Of a stretch of DNA of 51,992 nt, positions 8,868 to 17,616 are shown piece after piece (position 1 is the first letter of the stretch; every line of letters starts with the position of its first letter). The DNA comes from an uncultured Propionivibrio sp. (GTDB lineage Bacteria > Pseudomonadota > Gammaproteobacteria > Burkholderiales > Rhodocyclaceae). The translations under genes and the position numbers were made by a program. The DNA is taken from assembly GCA_938040985.1 (NCBI GenBank), contig CALHZD010000155.1, positions 1 through 51,992 on the forward strand. Reading direction: 5' to 3'. The notes beneath the pieces are model-generated. The model saw only the letters and a list, made by a program, of their open reading frames with translations. It did not search any database and was not told the origin of the DNA.

Positions 8868-9107
8868 GTATCTACACATCTCAATAGTTGAAAAAATAGC
8901 TGAGAAAACAAAGGGAAACCCCTCGCCCGCTTGCGGGAGAGGGGCAGGGGTGAGGGCATTCGTCCGCAGGACGAATCTCACCAAGCGGGTCAGATAGGCA
9001 CTTTTTGCCCTCCTCCGTCGCTTCGCGACACCTCCTCCCGCAGACGGGAGGAGGGATTGTCCGCTGTTTTCTAAAAGATTTTTTCTCGCTGCGAGATATG
9101 TAGATAC
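8868..9107. mobile_element. 240-bp MITE-like element with about 45-bp terminal inverted repeats
   Basis: The ends are GTATCTACACATCTC (8868 on) and, read backwards from 9107, GTATCTACATATCTC. The arms continue with matching AAAAAAT and AAAACA blocks for about 45 bp. The inside is packed with hairpins: CCCGCTTGCGGG, ATTCGTCC-GCA-GGACGAAT (8958-8976), and CCTCCTCCCGCAGACGGGAGGAGG. It encodes nothing. It begins directly after the rhodanese stop codon. A 19-bp piece of the core recurs at 49561-49579. Confidence 0.65.
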
Positions 9108-9126
9108 TTATGATGCGGCGCAACAA

Positions 9127-9200
9127 TACAGTCGTTCCAAATAGAACGGATACGGAATTGGCGAGCCAACACAGCCGGATTATTTTCCGGGATTGGTACC
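9127..9200. repeat. Hybrid Correia-like element (R3)
   Basis: The left arm TACAGTCGTTCCAAATAGAA is of the TATAGTCGTT type; the right arm CCGGATTATTTTCCGGGATTGG is of the TATACC type. At about 74 bp it looks like a deleted recombinant of the two subtypes. It ends 45 bp before the SDR gene. Confidence 0.65.
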
Positions 9201-9245
9201 ACTTCCTGTTTGAAATGATGACAAGCACTAAAGGAGACCCTCAAC

Positions 9246-10085
9246 ATGCAAAACACCATCATCAGCAAAGGCCGCGTCGCTGTCATTACCGGCGCGGCGA
9301 TGGGCATCGGCGCAGCGGCGGCACGACGTTTTGCAGCGGCCGGCATGCGGCTGGCGCTGCTCGACCGCGATGAAGCGGCGTTGCGGGCGCTCGCCGCTGA
9401 TCTGGATACGGAAACCCGCCTTGTCGTCGGCGATGTCATCTTACCCGACGACCTGCAACGGCTGCACGACACCGCTTATGGCGCCTTCGGCGAAACCGCG
9501 CTGCTTTTGAACAACGCCGGCATCAGCCGGGGCGCCGCGCCGTGGCAGGATATGGCGGGCTGGCGCCGCCAGATGGAGGTCAACTTCTTCGCCATCGTAC
9601 AGGCGCAGATTTTGTTCGTGCCGTCCATGCTCAAACAATCGCAGCCATCCGCCGTGGTCAATCTCGGCTCGAAAGAAGGCATCACCACGCCGCCCGGCAA
9701 TGCCGCCTATTCCGTCGCCAAAGCGGGCGTGAAAGTGCTGACCGAACAGCTCGCGCACGAGCTGCGCCAACTTCCCGGTCATCAAGTATCGGCGCATCTA
9801 TTCGTGCCGGGCTACACCTGGACGCCGATGAACGGCAGACAGCCCGGGCAGACTGACGCCGATAAAAAACCGTCCATGTGGACGGCGGCACAACTGCTGG
9901 ATTACTTCGTGCCGCGCTTCGAGAACGGCGACTTCTACATCCTCTGCCCCGACAACGACGTGGATGCGCACCTTGACGCGCGCCGCATCCAGTGGTCTGC
10001 CGACGACATGATGCAAAACCGTCCCGCCCTGTCGCGCTGGCATCCGGACTGGAAAGATAAATTCGCACAATTTATCAAGGAGTAA
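9246..10085 (+). CDS. Short-chain dehydrogenase/reductase
   Basis: A 279-residue classical SDR. The NAD(P) motif TGAAMGIG starts near residue 15, the structural NNAG is at about 91-94, and the catalytic Tyr-x3-Lys is YSVAK near residue 158 with a Ser some 14 residues earlier (NLGSKEG). The C-terminal part, about 60 residues past the usual core, carries a Trp-rich tail. AAAGGAG lies upstream of the ATG. It forms a two-gene operon with the next SDR (3-bp gap). The substrate, probably a ketone or sugar-like alcohol, is unknown. Confidence 0.88.
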   Translation: MQNTIISKGRVAVITGAAMGIGAAAARRFAAAGMRLALLDRDEAALRALAADLDTETRLVVGDVILPDDLQRLHDTAYGAFGETALLLNNAGISRGAAPWQDMAGWRRQMEVNFFAIVQAQILFVPSMLKQSQPSAVVNLGSKEGITTPPGNAAYSVAKAGVKVLTEQLAHELRQLPGHQVSAHLFVPGYTWTPMNGRQPGQTDADKKPSMWTAAQLLDYFVPRFENGDFYILCPDNDVDAHLDARRIQWSADDMMQNRPALSRWHPDWKDKFAQFIKE

Positions 10086-10088
10086 CGC

Positions 10089-10892
10089 ATGCACAAACCC
10101 CTCGCCCTCGTCACCGGCGGCTCCGCCGGTATCGGCCTGGAAATCGCCCGCCTGCTGGCGCAAAACGGCCACGATCTCATCATCACCGGCACAAGCGAGC
10201 GCGTGATGCAGGCTTCCGCAACATTGATACAGGAAGGCGCAAACGTCATCCCCGTACAATCCGACCTTGCCACAGAAACGGGCAATCAGGCAGTTTTGGA
10301 CGCGATTGCCGCCGACGGCAGAACCGTTACCGTCGCCGTCATCAACGCCGGCATCGCCATCGGCGGCGCATTCAAAGACATCCCGCTGGAACGCCACCTG
10401 CACCTGATCGGTTTGAACGTCCTCTCGCCCGTGCGGCTGGTGTACGCGCTGATCCCGCCGATGATTGCAGCGGGCGGCGGCAAATTCCTCTTTGTCAGCT
10501 CGCTTTCCGCCACCACGCCGACCCCGTACGAAAGCGTCTATGGCCCGTCAAAAGCCTTTTTGACCTCCTTCGGCAACAGCATCCGCGAAGAACTGGTCGG
10601 CACAGGCATTCAGATCACCAACCTGCACCCCGGCGCCACTGCCACCGAATTCCACGCCCGCGCGGGCATGGGCAGCACCCGCTTCGGCGATAACAGCTGG
10701 AAGAACGATCCCACCCTCGTCGCCCGCCAGGGCTTTGACGCGATGATGCGCGGCGACACCAACGTCGTCGGCGGCGACGAAGCCACCCAGGCAGTATGGC
10801 AACTGCACAAGGAAATGAGCGAAGAAGACAAAGCCCGCCGCCACGCCGCCCAGGCCAGACCCGGCACGGCGGCAGATTTTACAAAGCCATAA
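10089..10892 (+). CDS. Short-chain dehydrogenase/reductase
   Basis: A 267-residue classical SDR with TGGSAGIG at about 9-16, NAG near residue 86 and the catalytic Ser/Tyr/Lys in VSSLSA and YGPSK. The spacing to the SDR upstream is 3 bp with CAAGGAG overlapping that gene's end, so the two are translated from one mRNA. The two proteins are not close copies, which suggests different substrates or successive steps. The substrate cannot be deduced. Confidence 0.88.
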   Translation: MHKPLALVTGGSAGIGLEIARLLAQNGHDLIITGTSERVMQASATLIQEGANVIPVQSDLATETGNQAVLDAIAADGRTVTVAVINAGIAIGGAFKDIPLERHLHLIGLNVLSPVRLVYALIPPMIAAGGGKFLFVSSLSATTPTPYESVYGPSKAFLTSFGNSIREELVGTGIQITNLHPGATATEFHARAGMGSTRFGDNSWKNDPTLVARQGFDAMMRGDTNVVGGDEATQAVWQLHKEMSEEDKARRHAAQARPGTAADFTKP

Positions 10893-10905
10893 CCGGGCGC
10901 GGGGT

Positions 10906-10956
10906 TGATACCCATCCCGGAAAATCATCCAGGCGCGTTGACGCCTTGCTGTATTA
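10906..10956. repeat. Half Correia-like element (R4)
   Basis: TGATACCCATCCCGGAAAATC followed by GGCGCGTTGACGCCTTGCTGTATTA matches one arm and half the core of the TATACC subtype, reading inward. The second arm is missing; the hairpin at 10956-10982 starts where the core would continue. Confidence 0.6.
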
Positions 10957-10982
10957 GGGCCTGTTGAGTGCCAACAGGCCCT
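10956..10982. terminator. Perfect hairpin, probable terminator without strong T tract
   Basis: The 11-bp arms AGGGCCTGTTG and CAACAGGCCCT pair exactly around a 5-base loop. There is no T run afterwards, so termination strength is uncertain. Its place after the SDR pair and before the next start supports a role in ending or protecting that mRNA. Confidence 0.5.
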
Positions 10983-11079
10983 AAGCATGTCGAAAAATAA
11001 CCTTTCGCCACGCTTCCCCACCGCCTCTTCCACCGTGCCGTTATATTCTCAAAAGCTGTCCATCAGAAAACACAACCTC

Positions 11080-12168
11080 ATGAAAAAACGCTACCAATAC
11101 CCGCTTTATGCCCTTGCCGTTCTGCTTGCCGTCGCCGTGGTAGCGGGCTGTCAGGTGTATCACAACATCGGCAATCTGCCCGACGGCAGCCGCTTCACCC
11201 ATCTGCCGTACTACAAAGACGGGCGCTTCCAAAGCCCGGAAGAGCTCGTCTTCTACCCCGATAAAATCACCGGCAAAGGCGGCTGGCTGGCGCACAAACC
11301 CTACGCCCCCAAAACGCCGCTGCCCATGGTGCAACTGAATAAAACCGACTTCGGCGCGCCTGAAAACTTCGCCTACTACTGGCTGGGGCATTCTGCGGCC
11401 ATTCTGGAACTGGGCGGACAACGCATCCTGATTGATCCTGTCTTTGACAACGCCGCGCCGATCAAACTCTCCTTCGTCGTGCCGCGCTTCCAGCCTGCGC
11501 CGATTGCGCGTAAAGAATTGCCGCCCATCGACGTGGTGCTGATCACGCACGACCACTACGACCATCTCGAAGCCGAAACCATGCATCACCTCGCCGACAA
11601 AGCCGCGCATTTCGTGACGGCTCTCGGCGTGGGTGCGCGCCTGGAATCCTGGGGCGTGCCGGCGGATAAAATCACCGAACTGGGCTGGGGCGACGGCACA
11701 ACCATCAACGGCATCACCTACACCGCCGAACCCGCCATCCACTACTCCTCACGCTGGCGCGACGACCGTAACAAAACCCTGTGGGCATCCTTCGTGCTGG
11801 CAGGCGCGGGCAAACGCCTCTACTGGAGCGGCGATTCGGGCTACGGCAAACACTTCGCCGCCATCGGGCAAAAATACGGCGGCTTCGATCTGGCCTTCAT
11901 GGAAATCGACGCCGCCAACCCCGGCTGGCCAAACACCCATATGTTCCCCGAAGAAGCCGTGCAGGCAACAAAAGACGTAAACGCCGCCATCATGCTGCCG
12001 ATCCACTGGGGCGTCTTCAATCTGGGACGCAACCCGTGGGATCAAAACATCAAACGCGCCGATGCCGAAGCGGCCGGAAAAAACGTCCGCTTCGACGTAC
12101 CGAAAATGGGCGAAAAATACACGCCGGAAAGCTGGCGAACGGAGAAATGGTGGGAAAGCATCGAATAA
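11080..12168 (+). CDS. Metallo-beta-lactamase-fold lipoprotein (NAPE-PLD/RomA-like)
   Basis: A 362-residue zinc hydrolase. A lipobox VVAGC puts the lipid anchor at Cys24 after one hydrophobic helix, so the enzyme faces the periplasm. The zinc motif HxHxDH is His157, His159, Asp161, His162. A second metal region lies at WSGDSGYG and a final His at PIHWG. The pattern WLGHSAAILELGG and the overall length fit the N-acyl-phosphatidylethanolamine phospholipase D/RomA-like branch, which cleaves lipid-type phosphodiesters in animals; the bacterial substrate is not known. The chosen ATG begins the signal; an upstream in-frame ATG would bury it. Confidence 0.87.
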   Translation: MKKRYQYPLYALAVLLAVAVVAGCQVYHNIGNLPDGSRFTHLPYYKDGRFQSPEELVFYPDKITGKGGWLAHKPYAPKTPLPMVQLNKTDFGAPENFAYYWLGHSAAILELGGQRILIDPVFDNAAPIKLSFVVPRFQPAPIARKELPPIDVVLITHDHYDHLEAETMHHLADKAAHFVTALGVGARLESWGVPADKITELGWGDGTTINGITYTAEPAIHYSSRWRDDRNKTLWASFVLAGAGKRLYWSGDSGYGKHFAAIGQKYGGFDLAFMEIDAANPGWPNTHMFPEEAVQATKDVNAAIMLPIHWGVFNLGRNPWDQNIKRADAEAAGKNVRFDVPKMGEKYTPESWRTEKWWESIE

Positions 12169-12688
12169 GCGGGACCAGGAAGCCGTTCGCGAGAACGGCC
12201 GTCAAGCGAGACAAATCTACGTTTTCTGCAGAAACTTTGCCTGCAACATCTCCATCCCAAGCATCAGTCTATGCCAAAACCCGCCTAGCAAAATAAGCGC
12301 TAGCCTCACCAAGCGAAATAAATGCGTGGATTCGCAGAATAGTTTTTTTGCTGCGCGGATTTGTCTAAGTCCCTCTTCAACCGCGCATCGAGTCTCACAA
12401 AAACGCTGGCGTTTCTGTGGGAAACGACCATCCAGTGGAAGATAAACTTTCTGTGCAGGCTTTGGCCTAAGCGCGCGCCAGGCAAGGCAGCCCCGCAAAC
12501 GCAACAAGATGCGGGAAACCATTTGACAGTGGGTTAAAGTTCATCCTTAGGTTCGCATGATTCCATTATAAAGCCCCGCTGCAAGCTGTTGATCAGTTGC
12601 GGGGATTATCAAGCGCGTGACGGCAAGGTACGATGGCTTTTTCAGGCAAGTCGTTTGCCGGCCGTTTTCTGTCATGGGGGGCAGGCCG
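12169..12688. other. Intergenic stretch
   Basis: About 520 bp without a supportable gene or a member of the window's repeat families. Open frames here are shadows. A small palindrome AAGCGCTAGC lies near 12296. It separates the lipoprotein from the osmoprotectant transporter gene and may hold that gene's promoter, but no clear -35/-10 pair is apparent. Confidence 0.4.
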
Positions 12689-14203
12689 ATGGACTCTCTT
12701 TCTTTCGCGTATTTGTGGCAGGCGGTGCTGGAGCACCTGTGGCTGTCGGCGCTGTCGCTGGCGGCGGCGATTGTCATTGCCGTGCCGCTGGCCGTGTGGC
12801 TGGCCGAGCGGCGGCGCCCCGCCGAGCTGGTGTTGCAGGGCACCGGCGTGTTGCAGACGATTCCGTCCCTGGCGCTGCTGGGTCTTTTGATTCCGCTGGT
12901 CGGCATCGGCGCGCCGCCGGTCCTGATTGCGCTCACGCTCTACGCGCTCTTGCCGATTTTCCAGAACACCCTGCTCGGCCTGCGCCAGATTGACCCCGCC
13001 ATCAAGGAAGCGCACACCGCCTTCGGCCTGTCGCGCGCGCAGGCGCTGGCGCGGATTGAGCTGCCGATGGCGTTGCCGGCGATTATTTCCGGCATCCGCA
13101 CCGCGGCCGTGCTGGTCATCGGCACGGCGACGCTGGCGGCGCTGATTGGCGCGGGCGGGCTGGGCAACCTGATTTTGCTCGGCATCGACCGCAACGACAT
13201 GGCGCTGACCTTCACCGGCGCGGCGCTGGCCGCCGTGCTGGCGGTGCTGATGAGCGCGTTTTTCGCCTGGCTGCAAGCCTCCCGCCACAAGGCGGCGCTG
13301 CTGGGCGCGCTGCTTCTGGGGCTGGGCGCGCTCGGGCTGACGCAATTTACCGTGACACCGGCGCGGCAGACGGTGGTCATTGCGGGCAAGATGGGCAGCG
13401 AGCCGGAGCTGCTGATTCATATGTACAAGCTCTTGATTGAGCAGCACGAGCCGCAGCTGCGCGTCGAGGTCAAACCCAATTTCGGCAAAACATCCTTTCT
13501 TTTCAACGCCTTGAACAGCGGCGACATCGACATCTACCCCGAATTTACCGGCACGGTGCTGGAAACGCTGGTGCAGCTACCGCCCGGCGACAACAGCCGC
13601 GTGTTAAGCCAGGGCGAGACCTATCAACTGGGCGCGCGTCTGCTTGATGAGCAATTCGGCCTGCGCCTGCTGCCGCCGATGGCCTACGAAAACACCTATG
13701 CCCTCGCCGTGCCGCAAAACTACGCCGCCGCGCACCGCTTGCAGCGCATCTCCGACCTCGCGCGCGTGCAAAACAGCATCCGCGCCGGCTTTACCCTGGA
13801 ATTCATCAACCGGCAGGACGGCTACCTCGGCTTGCAGCGGCACGGCATCCGCTTCGCCCACGTCGTCAGCCTCGAACCGGCACTGCGCTACACCGCGCTG
13901 GACAGCGGCCACATCGACCTGATCGAAGCCTTCTCCACCGACAGCGAGCTGCGCCAATACCACCTCAGCGTCTTGCAGGACGACATCGCCCTCTTCCCCC
14001 ACTACCAGGGCGCGCCGCTGATGAAGGCGGCCTTTGCCGACGCGCACCCCGGCATCGTGCAGGCGCTGAACGTGCTGGCCGGGCAAATCAGCGCGGAAGA
14101 AATGAGCGGGCTGAACTACCGCGTCAAGGCGCAGGGCGAAAGCGCGGCGGCAGTCGCCAAAGATTTTTTGCAGCAGAAAAGGTGGTTAACCCAGGGGAGA
14201 TAG
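12689..14203 (+). CDS. Glycine betaine/choline-type ABC permease fused to substrate-binding domain
   Basis: A 504-residue inner-membrane protein joining two parts of an OpuB/OpuC-type osmoprotectant importer. Residues about 1-215 form the permease: several hydrophobic helices and an EAA loop at 108-131 (EAHTAFGL...LPMALP) that contacts the ATPase. Residues about 228-500 form the choline/betaine-binding domain, with EFTGT and YENTYAL segments typical of OpuAC-like pockets. Such fusions tether the receptor to the channel. The ATPase is not adjacent; the likely partner is at 19413-20261. The start at 12689 gives a normal permease N-terminus; longer in-frame starts add unrelated residues. The next gene follows after 1 bp. 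Confidence 0.88.
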   Translation: MDSLSFAYLWQAVLEHLWLSALSLAAAIVIAVPLAVWLAERRRPAELVLQGTGVLQTIPSLALLGLLIPLVGIGAPPVLIALTLYALLPIFQNTLLGLRQIDPAIKEAHTAFGLSRAQALARIELPMALPAIISGIRTAAVLVIGTATLAALIGAGGLGNLILLGIDRNDMALTFTGAALAAVLAVLMSAFFAWLQASRHKAALLGALLLGLGALGLTQFTVTPARQTVVIAGKMGSEPELLIHMYKLLIEQHEPQLRVEVKPNFGKTSFLFNALNSGDIDIYPEFTGTVLETLVQLPPGDNSRVLSQGETYQLGARLLDEQFGLRLLPPMAYENTYALAVPQNYAAAHRLQRISDLARVQNSIRAGFTLEFINRQDGYLGLQRHGIRFAHVVSLEPALRYTALDSGHIDLIEAFSTDSELRQYHLSVLQDDIALFPHYQGAPLMKAAFADAHPGIVQALNVLAGQISAEEMSGLNYRVKAQGESAAAVAKDFLQQKRWLTQGR

Positions 14204-14204
14204 C

Positions 14205-15158
14205 ATGAAAGCCGTCGTGATTTACGAGGCCGGTGGTCCGGACAAGCTGATTTATCAGGACGTACCGACGCCGCAGGTCAAAGCGGGCTGGTCGCTGGTG
14301 AAGGTCAAGGGCTTCGGCATCAACCATTCCGAAATCTTCACCCGCGAAGGGAAAAGCCCCAGCGTGCAGTTCCCGCGCATCCTCGGCATCGAGTGCGTCG
14401 GCGAGGTGGCGGAAAGCAGCACGCCCGCCCTGCGCGCGGGGCAGAAAGTCGTCTCCATCATGGGCGAGATGGGACGGGCGTTCGACGGCAGCTATGCCGA
14501 ATACGTCCTGCTGCCGAACGCGCAGATTTACCCCATCGACAGCGCGCGCGACTGGGCGACCCTCGCCGCCATTCCCGAAACCTACTACACCGCCTTCGGC
14601 TCGCTGCAACAACTGCGCATCGCGCCCACGGACCGCGTGCTGGTGCGGGCGGCGGCCAGCGGTGTCGGCGTCGCCTTTGCCCTGCTGCTGAAAGCGCGCC
14701 TGCCGCACATCACCCTGCACGGCAGCTGCCGCAAACCGGAGAAAGCCGAGCGCCTGCGGGCGGTGGGCTTCGATGCCGTCATCGCCGACAGCGACGGCGT
14801 GCTGCAAACCGGTGAAAGCTACGACAAAATCCTCGAACTGGTCGGCCCCGCCACCCTGCGCGACAGCCTGGCGCATATCAATGAAGGCGGCATCGTCTGC
14901 CAAACGGGGCAACTCGGCAACCAGTGGTACCTCAACGACTTCGACCCCATCGTCGAACTCAAAAACAACAGCTACCTCACCACCTTCCACTCCGCGCTGG
15001 TCTCGGGCGAACGGCTGATCGCCCTCTTCCGCGACATCGACGCGCACAACGTGCCCGTCCCCATCGAACGCCGCTTCACCCTCGAACAACTGCCCGACGC
15101 GCACCGCTTCCTGCAAAGCGCGGACAGCTTCGGCAAAGTCGTGGTGGTGAATGAATGA
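14205..15158 (+). CDS. Zinc-independent quinone-reductase-type dehydrogenase (MDR family)
   Basis: A 317-residue medium-chain dehydrogenase of the quinone oxidoreductase branch. The N-terminal GroES-like domain has GINHSE where zinc enzymes carry Cys, so catalytic zinc is absent. The nucleotide-binding part reads VRAAASGVGVAFALLLKA. Members reduce quinones or enones with NADPH. AGGGGAG precedes the ATG and the gene starts 1 bp after the permease stop, so the two are co-transcribed, although no functional link is evident. Confidence 0.87.
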   Translation: MKAVVIYEAGGPDKLIYQDVPTPQVKAGWSLVKVKGFGINHSEIFTREGKSPSVQFPRILGIECVGEVAESSTPALRAGQKVVSIMGEMGRAFDGSYAEYVLLPNAQIYPIDSARDWATLAAIPETYYTAFGSLQQLRIAPTDRVLVRAAASGVGVAFALLLKARLPHITLHGSCRKPEKAERLRAVGFDAVIADSDGVLQTGESYDKILELVGPATLRDSLAHINEGGIVCQTGQLGNQWYLNDFDPIVELKNNSYLTTFHSALVSGERLIALFRDIDAHNVPVPIERRFTLEQLPDAHRFLQSADSFGKVVVVNE

Positions 15159-15247
15159 AGCGAAAAGTCGCTCGTAGCTTTTGGCAACACCTTCATCCAT
15201 CTACGGAATATTTGTCTGCACCAGCCCATAAACCCCAAGGAAAACCG

Positions 15248-15696
15248 ATGCCATGCAAAACATGGGCACTCGCCGCCATCACTTTTGCCCTCACCGCCTG
15301 CGCCACTCCGTCACCCAAAGAACAGGCGAAAGCCCTGCTGGACGAAGAGGCATCGCCTTCTATCAGAAACACGATTACGCCCAAGCGCTGCCCTATTTCG
15401 AGCAGGCGCAGCAGGCGGGGCATATGAAAGCACCGCGTTATCTGGGATTGATGTATCTGAACGGCGAAGGCGTAGCCAAAAATGCGCAAACCGCTTTTGC
15501 CTATTTCACGCAGGCAGCCGCAGCGGGCGACATCACGGGGCAATACTGGCTGGGCTATTGCTACGAAAACGGCATCGGCACGGCAAAAGACATGACCCAA
15601 GCCGTGCGCTGGTATCAAAAATCCGCCGAACGCGGCGACCACGTTTCCCAGCCCGCCATTGATGCATTGAACCGCTTGGGCATTAAAGCAAATTAA
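15248..15696 (+). pseudogene. Frameshifted Sel1-repeat lipoprotein
   Basis: The first 33 codons encode a lipoprotein signal (lipobox LTAC at about residue 18) and KEQAKALLDE. The frame then breaks near 15345 and continues in another frame with GIAFYQKHDYAQALPYFEQA, followed by two Sel1 repeats (APRYLGLMYLNGEGV and GQYWLGYCYENGIGT). Joined, they give a lipoprotein of about 150 residues. Sel1 proteins are helical scaffolds for protein binding. A single indel explains the break, so it may be a true mutation or a sequencing error. AAGGAAAACC lies before the ATG. Confidence 0.7.
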
Positions 15697-15726
15697 CCGT
15701 TTCCATCTTTATCAAGGAGTTATCCC

Positions 15727-16704
15727 ATGAAAAAAACCGCCGCCGTTGCCGCCGCCCTGCTTTTGGCCGCCTGCACCGCCACACAAAACGCCGCTGAAAC
15801 CGTCCCTGCCGCCCAAAGCACGCAAAATCCCGCTTGGGACAAACAATACGGCGGCGCGGACAAATCCTACGACAGCCGCCTGCTCGCCCTGCGCGAAGAA
15901 ATCGCCCCGCGTTTTGACGTGCTGACCTTCAAAGACCCGCAGACGAGCAAAGCAATGCAGTACAACCTCTATACGCCGAAAAACCTAGAACCCGGCCGCA
16001 AATACCCGCTGGTGATGTTTATCGCCGATGCCAGCACCGCAGGCAAAGGCGTGCGCGCCCCGCTGATGCAGGGCTACGGCGGCATTATTTGGGCAACCGA
16101 CGAAGCGCAGGCAAAACACCCCGCCTTCGTGCTCGTGCCGTCCTACACCGAAACGGCGGTGAACGACCAATGGCAGACCACGGACGAAGTCGCCATAACC
16201 CTGCGCCTGGTCAAAAGCCTGCTGGCCGACAAACCGATAGACGCAGACCGCGTTTACACCACGGGGCAGTCTATGGGCGGCATGATTTCCTTTTATCTGA
16301 ACAGCATCGAGCCGGATTTCTTTGCCGCGTCCATGTTCGTCGGCAGTCAGTGGGATATTAAGGTTTTGAAACCTTTGGCGCGGGCGAAATTCATCTACAC
16401 CGTCTCCGCCGCCGACCCGAAGGCTTCGGCAGGCATGGCGCAAGTCGGCGCAATGCTCAAACAGGACAACATCGCTTACGCCGAAACCGAGTTTTCCGCC
16501 AAACTGCCGCAGGCCGAACAGGACGCAAAAGTCCGGCAAATGCTCGCCCAAGGCCGGAACATCAACTTTATCCGCTTCACGCCGAACACAGTTATTCCCG
16601 CAAACACCACCCACAAAGGCGCGGAGCATATGTATTCGTTCGATTACGCCTACCTGCTCGAACCCGCCCGCGACTGGCTGATGGAGCAGAGACGAGACAA
16701 GTAA
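15727..16704 (+). CDS. Lipoprotein esterase (PHB-depolymerase-like alpha/beta hydrolase)
   Basis: A 325-residue alpha/beta hydrolase with lipobox LLAAC at Cys16, hence periplasm-facing. The nucleophile elbow is GQSMGG with Ser182; the central domain resembles the esterase/feruloyl esterase-PHB depolymerase group that acts on secreted or dietary esters. The catalytic His is likely in GAEHMYSF near the C-terminus, and the Asp in the AADPKAS stretch. AAGGAG lies 7 bp before the ATG. It follows the Sel1 gene by 30 bp on the same strand. Confidence 0.85.
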   Translation: MKKTAAVAAALLLAACTATQNAAETVPAAQSTQNPAWDKQYGGADKSYDSRLLALREEIAPRFDVLTFKDPQTSKAMQYNLYTPKNLEPGRKYPLVMFIADASTAGKGVRAPLMQGYGGIIWATDEAQAKHPAFVLVPSYTETAVNDQWQTTDEVAITLRLVKSLLADKPIDADRVYTTGQSMGGMISFYLNSIEPDFFAASMFVGSQWDIKVLKPLARAKFIYTVSAADPKASAGMAQVGAMLKQDNIAYAETEFSAKLPQAEQDAKVRQMLAQGRNINFIRFTPNTVIPANTTHKGAEHMYSFDYAYLLEPARDWLMEQRRDK

Positions 16705-16788
16705 AAATTTTGCGGCTTACCGCTGCGCAATTCCGCCAGATAGGACAATCATGCGGGCTTCCATCCATAACTGTTTAGGCAATAGTCG

Positions 16789-17484
16789 ATGAAACCCAAA
16801 ATTCTGCTAGTAGGTCTCGCACTGGCAGTAGCCGCATCTGTTGGTTTATACCTGTTGATGAACGCCCGCTGCTACCAGCTTCTCGGCGAACTCGTCTGCC
16901 ACGGCGCGCCCGAACACAAACGCATCACCCTCACCTTCGACGACGCGCCAAGCGAGCACACCAGCGACGCCGTGCTGGCAGTGCTGGCCGAAAAAAACGT
17001 GAAGGCCACCTTCTTCATGATCGGCGAAAACATGGCGCGCCACCCGCAGGCGGCGCAGCGCATCGCCGCCGCCGGACACGAACTGGGCAACCACTCCTAC
17101 AGCCACCGGCGCTTTTTGCTGCGTTCGCAGGCCTACATCGCGCGCGAAATCGAAGACACCAACGCCCTCATCCGCGCTGCCGGTTACCACGGCCCCATCC
17201 ACTTCCGCCCGCCCTACGGCAAAAAACTGCTCGGCCTGCCGTGGTACCTCGCCCGCCACCACATCACCACCGTGATGTGGGACAGCGAACCCGCCCGCCA
17301 CCAGCCGCCAACTGCCGAAGCCATCACCGCCGCCCTCGCCCAGGCACACAACGGCGCCATCATCCTGCTACACCCGTTTTGCCCTGAGGCCTGCCGCGCC
17401 GAACGCGAAGCCCTGCCGCACATCATCGACGGCCTGCGCGCGCAGGGATATACCCTGACCACCGTCAACGAACTGCTGAAATAA
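16789..17484 (+). CDS. Polysaccharide deacetylase (NodB domain)
   Basis: A 231-residue protein with one N-terminal hydrophobic helix (about 5-24), an uncleaved anchor or signal. The NodB motifs are in order: TFDDAP with Asp51-Asp52 (usually TFDDGP), HSYSH with metal-binding His102 and His106, and RPPYG at about 140-144, followed by a late LLHPF histidine. The family removes N- or O-acetyl groups from peptidoglycan, chitin-like or exopolysaccharide sugars in the periplasm. The gene ends in a short direct duplication (GCTGAAATAAA repeated), a minor slippage mark. Confidence 0.87.
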   Translation: MKPKILLVGLALAVAASVGLYLLMNARCYQLLGELVCHGAPEHKRITLTFDDAPSEHTSDAVLAVLAEKNVKATFFMIGENMARHPQAAQRIAAAGHELGNHSYSHRRFLLRSQAYIAREIEDTNALIRAAGYHGPIHFRPPYGKKLLGLPWYLARHHITTVMWDSEPARHQPPTAEAITAALAQAHNGAIILLHPFCPEACRAEREALPHIIDGLRAQGYTLTTVNELLK

Positions 17485-17616
17485 AGAATTGCTGAAATAA
17501 AAATACCTTTTGAAAGTTATTTTCCAGATGATGTTGGTTGTTCCAAAAAGCATTGAGGGATGGCTGATCAAATGTCACCATTTCCCCTTCATCCACCCCA
17601 CCCAAGGAGATGCGAC

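Noticed and set aside
11080..12168. Lactamase-type antibiotic resistance gene
   Set aside because: The HxHxDH fold is there, but the sequence follows the NAPE-PLD/RomA branch and not true beta-lactamases.
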